Positions 1-6,300 of a DNA stretch of 6,934 nt are shown piece after piece. Where the stretch lies: positions 1 to 6,934 of the forward strand of contig CAZGVW010000208.1 of the NCBI GenBank assembly GCA_964529265.1, given 5' to 3'. How positions within the stretch are numbered: position 1 is the first letter of the stretch; every line of letters starts with the position of its first letter. Origin of the DNA: CAZGVW01 sp964529265. GTDB lineage: Bacteria > Planctomycetota > Phycisphaerae > Phycisphaerales > UBA1924. Under the pieces are notes generated by a model. The model saw nothing but the letters and a program-made list of their open reading frames with translations. It was not told the origin of the DNA and made no database searches. The position numbers were made by a program, and so were the translations under genes.

Positions 1-1
1 C

Positions 2-1267
2 TGCGTGGTCGTCGCGATTGTCGCGGCGGCGCTGACGATCCCCGTCGCGCGCCGCGTGCTGTCGCCCTCGCTCGTCTCCGTCCTGCACGCGCGGGGCACG
101 GCCTCGCGGCGCGACGGGCTCGTGCGGCACGGCCTCGTCGCGCTGCAGGTGACGATCTCGGTGCTGCTGATCGCCGGCGGGATCGCCTTCGCCCGCACCG
201 TCGCGCGACTGGCGACGATCGACACCGGGTTCGTCGCCGAACGGGTGCTGACGCTCACGGCGACGCCCTCCCCAACGAGGTATCGCACCGGTGGCGCGAC
301 GCTCGACTTCTATCGATCGGTCGTCACGGCGATCGAGCGGCTGCCGGGCGTAGAGTCAGCCGCCGCGGGAGTCGGCGTGCCGCTAACCTCGAGCGGCTGG
401 CAGTTCGGCGTTCGGCCGCCGGGCGCGCAGGCGGACACACTCGTCACGGTGAACCTCACGACCGAGCGCTACTTCGAGACGCTGGGCATCCGACTGCTCG
501 AGGGCCGGCTGCTGACGGCCGACGAACAGCGATCGGAACAGGCGCTCGCCGTGGTCAACGGACCGCTCGCGCAGCTGATCGGCGCCAACCGGTCGGTCGT
601 CGGATTCTCTTTTCCGTACTCGAATCGCACCTGGACCATCGTCGGCGTCGTCGCCGGCGCGCGCCAGCGGCGGCTGCGCGAGCCGCCGATGCCGGAGCTG
701 TTCATCCCGTGGGGGCAGTCGGGGCAGCGCCCGCAGACGCTGGTGGTCCGCACGACGGGTGCGCCGTCGGCGATCGTCCCGGCGATCGTGGCGGCCGTGC
801 ATGCCATCGACCCGTCGACGCCAGTCGCCAGCCTGGTTCCGCTGGAGGAGCGCCTGCGCGAGGCACGGCGCACCGAGTCGTTTCGCGCGGCGCTGCTGGT
901 GTCGCTGGCATTGGTGGCCATCCTGCTGGCGGCGTTCGGCGCGTACAGCGTATCGGCGAATGCGGTGGCCGGGAGGCGGCGTGAGTACGGCATCCGGCTG
1001 GCGCTGGGCGCGCGGCCGATGGCGATTCAGGGACGGGCGCTGCTCACCGTTGCCCTTCCGGCCGTCATCGGCGCGTGCGCGGGTGCGGCCGCGGTGATCG
1101 GCGCCGGCGGATGGCTCACGCCGCTGCTGTTCGAGACCGATCCGCGCGACGGCCTGACGCTGGCGGTCGTCGCCGTGTCGGTATGCGCGGTCGCGACCGT
1201 CGCGGGGCTGCGGTCCGCGCGCGCGGCGAGCCGGACCGATCCGTTGATCGCACTGCGCGCCGAATGA
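2..1267 (+). CDS. MacB/FtsX-like ABC transporter permease, ADOP type, C-terminal part (5' truncated)
   Basis: Inner-membrane permease subunit of the MacB/FtsX type. The family couples a periplasmic MacB_PCD domain to ATP-driven conformational change; the substrate is unknown here. The frame stays open to the left edge, so the GTG at 5 is probably internal and the gene starts upstream. Counting from that GTG, a helix at about 44-66 follows an RRDGLVRHGLVALQV stretch. A periplasmic MacB_PCD-like region spans about 75-290, with typical family phrases 'ERLPGVESAA' (111-120), 'YFETLGIRLLEGR' (156-168) and 'TWTIVGVVAGAR' (209-220). The C-terminal FtsX domain has three helices (about 297-320, 345-375, 388-408), the signature 'RRREYGIRLALGA' (324-336), and ends 'DPLIALRAE', the usual family tail. 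The visible 420 residues fit the second half of ADOP proteins, which run about 800-900 residues with two such modules. No ATPase is visible in the window. Family assignment is strong; the ADOP subtype is inferred because the first half is missing. Confidence 0.88.
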   Translation, partial: CVVVAIVAAALTIPVARRVLSPSLVSVLHARGTASRRDGLVRHGLVALQVTISVLLIAGGIAFARTVARLATIDTGFVAERVLTLTATPSPTRYRTGGATLDFYRSVVTAIERLPGVESAAAGVGVPLTSSGWQFGVRPPGAQADTLVTVNLTTERYFETLGIRLLEGRLLTADEQRSEQALAVVNGPLAQLIGANRSVVGFSFPYSNRTWTIVGVVAGARQRRLREPPMPELFIPWGQSGQRPQTLVVRTTGAPSAIVPAIVAAVHAIDPSTPVASLVPLEERLREARRTESFRAALLVSLALVAILLAAFGAYSVSANAVAGRRREYGIRLALGARPMAIQGRALLTVALPAVIGACAGAAAVIGAGGWLTPLLFETDPRDGLTLAVVAVSVCAVATVAGLRSARAASRTDPLIALRAE

Positions 1268-1269
1268 AG

Positions 1270-1287
1270 CGACTGGGAAGGCAGTCG
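1270..1287. terminator. Small hairpin in the convergent gap, possible weak bidirectional terminator
   Basis: Two base pairs after the permease stop codon there is a perfect 6-bp inverted repeat: CGACTG at 1270-1275 and CAGTCG at 1282-1287, with a 6-nt loop GGAAGG. It occupies most of the 27-bp gap between two convergent stop codons (1265-1267 plus strand, 1295-1297 minus strand), where a shared terminator would be expected. There is no T-tract on the plus side. On the minus side the hairpin is followed by the mildly pyrimidine-rich CTTCATTC. The stem is short and only moderately GC-rich, so terminator function is only suggested by position. Confidence 0.3.
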
Positions 1288-1294
1288 GCCCGGG

Positions 1295-3352
1295 CTAGGT
1301 GCGATCGGGCGCCCGGACGAGGCGCACGATGAGTGCGACCAGGACCAGCACCGCGCCGCCGAGCAGAATCCAGAAGGTGAGCGGCGAAATGACCGACGAG
1401 CGTCCGGGCGTTGCGCTGCCAGCCGCCTCGGCTTCGGCGTCAGGCGCCGCCGCCTCCGCCATCACCGCGGGCGCACCCATCACCTGCGCACCGAGCAGCG
1501 CGAGATCGTACTGCGGGGCGTCGAGATCGCGGCGGCCGTACACCAGCCGCAGCGATGACGACGCCGGCCGGTAGAACCGGACGCGATACGTGGGGAGGAG
1601 CAGCCGCGCGGATGTGATCGGGAGCGCCGCGTTGTCGCCTTCATCCACCACCACCAGCACCGCGGTCGCGTCGGCGGGCTGCAGATCGACCGACAGCGCG
1701 GGCGCCGCGCTCATTCGATCGGCATGCCGCCAGGTCGCCGTGCCGAGCGCCTGGAACCAGCGATCGCGATGACGACGGTCCGGTTCGCGTTCGATGCCGA
1801 TCCGGATCTGGCGCTGAAATACACGTTCCGTCGTCTCGAGCACCAACTTTTGCTGCGGCAGGTTCGGATAGGGCAGTGTGACCGCATACACCGACTGCCG
1901 GCCGGGTGCCGTGCCGAGATCGGGCAGCGACGATGCGTCGCCCGGCCCGAGCGGCAGTTGGAGCGCCTGAGGTTCGTCGCGCCGCTCGAGCAGATACGGA
2001 ATCTGACGGTTCGCCTCGTCCAGGATGCGCACGTCCGCGAACCGCGCCGACGGCCCGCGGCTGTGGGCCAGCACCGCGGCGTCGAGCGTGAGCGCCGAGA
2101 GCCCTGGCGGGCCGGAGATGTCGCGCGCGTGGCGGAACGTCGAGATCTCGAGCGCCGCACCGGGTGATGGCGCCAGCGGTCCGGGATCACCGCCGACGGC
2201 CGCAGGCGAGAGGCGCACCGGTTCGCCCCACGTCGCATCGCGCGCGGCGGCGAGATCGATCGTCGGACGCGCGGCTTCCAGATCGTACGCCGGCGCCTGC
2301 AGCGTCCGGTCGCCGTAGCGCGCGACCACCGCGCTCTCCGGCGCCTCGAAATAAATCACCGGCAGCTCGGCGAACACCATGGCGGTCGCCGTCAGCTCGA
2401 TCGGCGGATTGCTGCCGTCCTCGATGACCAGCTCCAGCTCCGCCTCGGTGGGCTGCCGGATCGGAATCCGAAGCGACGCGGCGGCGACGTCGTCGCGGAC
2501 GATGCGCGAGAGCGTGGCGCGGCCGAGCTCGAACGGCGCCGCTTCGTTGCCGGTCAGCCGCGACTCCATGACGACGGCCGGCCGGAACACGTGTCCGCCC
2601 GCGATGCCAAGCTCGAGCGCGACGATCGGCAGCCGCGTGCCGGGCAGACGGATCAGGTACCGGCTCCGGCCCGGCTCGCTCGCGCGGCGTTCGAACTCGA
2701 CCGGCGCGGTCGCCGACGCTGGCGCGGGCGCGCGGGCCGCCGGCCGCACGGCTACCGCTCGCGGCAGCGCCACGCGGGCGCTGTTCGCGTCGTTCCAGGT
2801 GAGCCGCAGGTAGCGCAGCCGGCTGGCGGGAAAGGTCAGCGTCGTCTGACGGAGCTGCTCCTGTGGGAGATCGAACAGCGTCGCGTCCTGCGCAAGAACC
2901 GTCCAGCGCTCGCGGTCGCCGCTGCCTTCGAGCGTCAGCCGTTTCAGAAACGGAGCGCGCAGTCCTTCGACGCGGATCGCATCCACGTCACCTGCGGCAC
3001 CGAGATCGGCTTCGAATCCGCTGGTCGTCTTCGTCGCCGGCAGCGGCAGCGTCGTCCTCGCGGGCACCCACGCGATATCCGCGGGGCGCGGCGGGATGAG
3101 CAGGTGCGGCACGACGCCGCCGGACGCATCGTACAGACGCAGGTCGGCGAGTCCGCGCTGGGCGACCGCGCGGTCGCCGCGGTGCATGACGAGGAAGGGC
3201 TGCCCGCCGCCGAGCAGCGCGGCGTCCACCTCGAGCCGGTGCGGCCCGGCGCCCGTGGTGTGGATCGGCCGTTCCGTCGTGAACTGCGCTTGCTGCGCCG
3301 CGACACCCACCGTCAGCGCCGCGATCACACCGCATGCGAAGGACCATTTCAT
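1295..3352 (-). CDS. DUF3999-like periplasmic protein with signal peptide and C-terminal membrane anchor
   Basis: A 685-residue exported protein of unknown function that I recognise as DUF3999-like by its sequence style and its pairing with a DUF2339 gene. Residues 1-20 form a signal peptide (MKW, hydrophobic core, then GVAAQQA). The mature part is beta-rich. Three related modules resemble discoidin/jelly-roll domains: about 112-203 (with 'RYLRLTW' at 180-186, a typical discoidin-like end), 230-327 and 486-588. Paired motifs show duplication: 'LADLRLYDASGGVVPHLL' (68-85) matches 'FADVRILDEANRQIPYLL' (438-455), and 'YGDRTLQAPAYDLE' (346-359) matches 'YGRRDLDAPQYDLA' (605-618). An Ala/Glu-rich linker (about 629-648) leads to one transmembrane helix (about 656-680) and a short basic tail, so the bulk should lie in the periplasm. 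The ATG at 3352 overlaps the upstream stop codon and has a good ribosome-binding site. Molecular function is unknown; carbohydrate binding is conceivable from the fold guess only. Confidence 0.85.
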   Translation of the reverse strand: MKWSFACGVIAALTVGVAAQQAQFTTERPIHTTGAGPHRLEVDAALLGGGQPFLVMHRGDRAVAQRGLADLRLYDASGGVVPHLLIPPRPADIAWVPARTTLPLPATKTTSGFEADLGAAGDVDAIRVEGLRAPFLKRLTLEGSGDRERWTVLAQDATLFDLPQEQLRQTTLTFPASRLRYLRLTWNDANSARVALPRAVAVRPAARAPAPASATAPVEFERRASEPGRSRYLIRLPGTRLPIVALELGIAGGHVFRPAVVMESRLTGNEAAPFELGRATLSRIVRDDVAAASLRIPIRQPTEAELELVIEDGSNPPIELTATAMVFAELPVIYFEAPESAVVARYGDRTLQAPAYDLEAARPTIDLAAARDATWGEPVRLSPAAVGGDPGPLAPSPGAALEISTFRHARDISGPPGLSALTLDAAVLAHSRGPSARFADVRILDEANRQIPYLLERRDEPQALQLPLGPGDASSLPDLGTAPGRQSVYAVTLPYPNLPQQKLVLETTERVFQRQIRIGIEREPDRRHRDRWFQALGTATWRHADRMSAAPALSVDLQPADATAVLVVVDEGDNAALPITSARLLLPTYRVRFYRPASSSLRLVYGRRDLDAPQYDLALLGAQVMGAPAVMAEAAAPDAEAEAAGSATPGRSSVISPLTFWILLGGAVLVLVALIVRLVRAPDRT

Positions 3353-6300
3353 GTCGCGTTCCTGGGTTTATGGAGCACGAACTTCTGCAGCGCCAGCGCG
3401 ACCAGCGCCAGCGACACGGCCAGGCCGACGAACGATGCCACGCGATACAGCCCTTCGAGCTCGCCGAGGTCGTACAGGAAGCACTTGAAGGTCGTGAACG
3501 CAATCAGCGCGACGGCCGCGACGCGCGCGGCCCGCACGCCGAGCGCGATCCCCGCCGCGAGCAGCGCCATGCCGAAAATGAGCCACGCGATCGTGTAGGT
3601 CAGGTCCTGCGACACGGTCGTGCCGAAGCGGAACACGATCGCCGGACCGGTCGCGTAGTAGTCGGCGATCTCGATGTTCACGAGCAGGAACAGCACGATC
3701 ACCGCGCACGCGGGCAGCCACCGCGACGGACGCGGCAGCAGCGCCATCGTGTCGTTGGTCTTCGAGAGCCACCAGCCGGCGATCAGCATCGCCGCCGCGC
3801 AGATCAGGTAGGTGTAGAGATACCAGTTGAAGATCCGCATCTCGCCGCGCGGTTCGTAGACCAGGACCCACGGGTTCGCCGCGAGGCGGATGAAGACCAC
3901 GACGAGCAAGCCGCTCGCGGCATAGAGCAGGCCGCGATGGGGAATGCGGCGGAACAGCCACGCGAGCGCCGCGCCCTCGAGCGCCCAGCCGATCGTAATC
4001 CACTGTTCCTCGAGCTGCAGCGGAATCGCGACGGTGACGAACGCGAGCGCCGCGCCGGCCACCAGCGCCAGCCGACCCAGGTCGCGCGCGCCGGCTGGCT
4101 GCATCCGCAGCAATTGGCGGACGAGCAGCGCCAGGATCGCGCCGGTCGCCACCGGGACGATGCCGATCACCGATTCGAGCCCGCCGCGAAGGAACGCCGT
4201 TCGCCCGGCGAAGAAGAACATCGCGCTCGCGAGGACCGCCGCGAGGTACGGCTCCCGCGCCTGCGCGCCGCCGCGGCCGATGACGAACGGGTACGCGACG
4301 AACAACGCGTAGAGCACGCCGGCGAGGATGAGGATCTGCGCCGGCGTCGCCGACGGCAGCCACTGCCACTGGAGGACGGCGAGCCAGGCGGGCGCCACCG
4401 CGGCGGCCGCGAGCGCGCGCCACTGGCGCCGCCACGCGATCGCGAGCAGGATCAGCAGGCTCGCGGCGTGCGCGATCACGACGCCGGCGAAGGGCGGCTG
4501 CCCCCGGCCGGCGGTCGCCGCGATCACGCCAATCGTGCCGATGAACGCCGTGGCGGCCGCCGCGACCGAGGCCGCCGGCACCTGTCCTCGCAGCAGCCGG
4601 ATCCAGACGAGCGCGTAGGCCGAGACGGCCAGGACCGCCACGAGCGCGACCAGGCCGTACGGCGGGGCGCCGGCGATCATGCACCACTGCGCGACGACGA
4701 GCGCCGCCGCGACGGTGCCGCCGACATGAAGGCCGCCCGTCCGGGCGTACAGCGACGCCGCGCTCGTCGCCAGCGTCATGACCAGCAGCGCACCGAACAA
4801 CGGCTGCGGCGGAATCGACCAGGCGCGATTCGCGGCCACGACCAGCAGGAACAAATGGCCGACGAGTGCGAGATACAGGCCGTTGCTCCACGCCAGCATC
4901 TGCCCCTGCGGCAGATCGGCCGGCTGCCCGCGCACTGACCACGCGTGTCCCGCGAGCGTGACCAGCGTGAGCAGCGTCAGCACGGCGAGCGACGGCATGA
5001 TGCCGACCGCGGCGCCGGCGATCGTCCACCAGCTCGCCAGAATCACCCAGGAGAGCAGACTGCCGATCTGCGACAGCAGCGGCAGACGGCCGGCGGCGCT
5101 CTCGATGAACAGCGCGGCGTTCAGAATGGCCAGCAGCAGCGCCAGCGCCCACAGCGCCGCCGGTGCGACCGATCCAAGCGACAGGAACAGCAGCAGTGCC
5201 AGGCTCGCGAGCAGCACGAGGCCGCTGCCCCACGCCGGCGTCAGCGCGCGTCCGGTGCGCCGCGCCACCACCGGCACCGCCAGCGCGACGATCCCGAACA
5301 CGGCGTACAGCAGCACCGCGGCGTCGAGCCGGTCGATCGTCAGATGCTCCGCGGACCAGACCGCCTGCGCGCCCACCGCAAAGAAGGCGGCGACGTGATA
5401 GATGTGGCCGGCGCGCATCGACGTCGCCCGCCACGCGACGAACACGACGAGCGCGAGCAGCACCCCGAACAGCAGCCGCGGATGCGCCGTCGCCGGCTCG
5501 ATCCCGGCCAGGACCGGGAACACGAACAGCAGCATCCCGGCCGTGAGCGCGGCTCTCGACGTGATGGACGACCCGACCTCGCCCATGGACGGCCGGACCT
5601 TCAGGTCCGGCCTGACGACGCCCTCAATAGCCGGCGCCATCATGAAGAAGACAACGAACGTCGCGACATACGGCAGCACGATCGTCCACGCGCCCGGCTG
5701 GTACGACAGCGCCATCCAGATCGCCATCGTCAGCACCGTGGTCAATCCGGCGATGCCGTGCAGGATCGCCTCGCGTCGCGCGAGGGCGATGGCAAACAGG
5801 CCGATGTCGAGCAGCAGCACGAAGCCGAACAGCAGTCCGGGCCGTGCACCGTACTCAGGGACGGCCGCCAGGTACACCGCGAAGATCGCGGGCAGCGCCG
5901 CCGAGATCAGCGCGCCGCGCTCGAAGCTGCGATCGGCATCGTCCCCACCCGCTGCGTCGCCGCGCCGGCGGATCAGCAGACCGCCCACCGCCGCCAGCGG
6001 GAAAATCAGGAAGATCCCCATGGCGAGCGGCAGCTGCGAGGCGTCGAGGAATGTGAACACCCAGCCCCACTGGTAGATCGTGGTGAAGATGAGCGAGAGC
6101 CACGTGACCGACGTCCATCGCTTGCGGTACGCGACCCACGCGAGGCCGACGTTCAGCAGCAGCAGGTAGGCGAATAGTGGAACGGGCTGGTTCTCGCCGG
6201 TGGACAACAGAATTGGCGTCGCGAACCCGCCGAGCAGACCGAGCACCGCGATGAACAGCGAGTCGCGCCGGATCGACAGCAGCACCGCGACGGCCGTGAC

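Noticed and set aside
5..7. GTG as the true start of the permease
   Set aside because: The frame is open to the left edge, there is no room to see a ribosome-binding site, and the first residues read as the end of an ongoing FtsX membrane segment.
1306..1315. Perfect palindrome CGGGCGCCCG near the 3' end of the DUF3999-like gene, considered as a terminator stem
   Set aside because: It has no loop, lies inside coding sequence before the stop, and has no T-tract; such short palindromes are common in GC-rich DNA.
2591..3598. 335-residue open frame on the plus strand across the DUF3999/DUF2339 junction
   Set aside because: It spans two well-supported antisense genes and has only shadow-like Arg/Gln-rich composition.
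3334..4938. 534-residue open frame on the plus strand, opposite the DUF2339-like gene
   Set aside because: Its composition is extreme (Arg, Asp, Gln, Glu, His rich, no domain pattern) and it mirrors the codon bias of the antisense membrane gene, which has clear family motifs.
3368..5434. 688-residue open frame on the minus strand in another frame
   Set aside because: Arg/Ala/Gly-rich frame-shadow of the DUF2339-like gene; no coherent membrane or domain pattern.
4945..6177. 410-residue open frame on the plus strand, also opposite the DUF2339-like gene
   Set aside because: Same low-complexity Arg/Gln/His/Asp-rich composition, typical of an antisense shadow in GC-rich DNA; no recognisable motif or ribosome-binding support.
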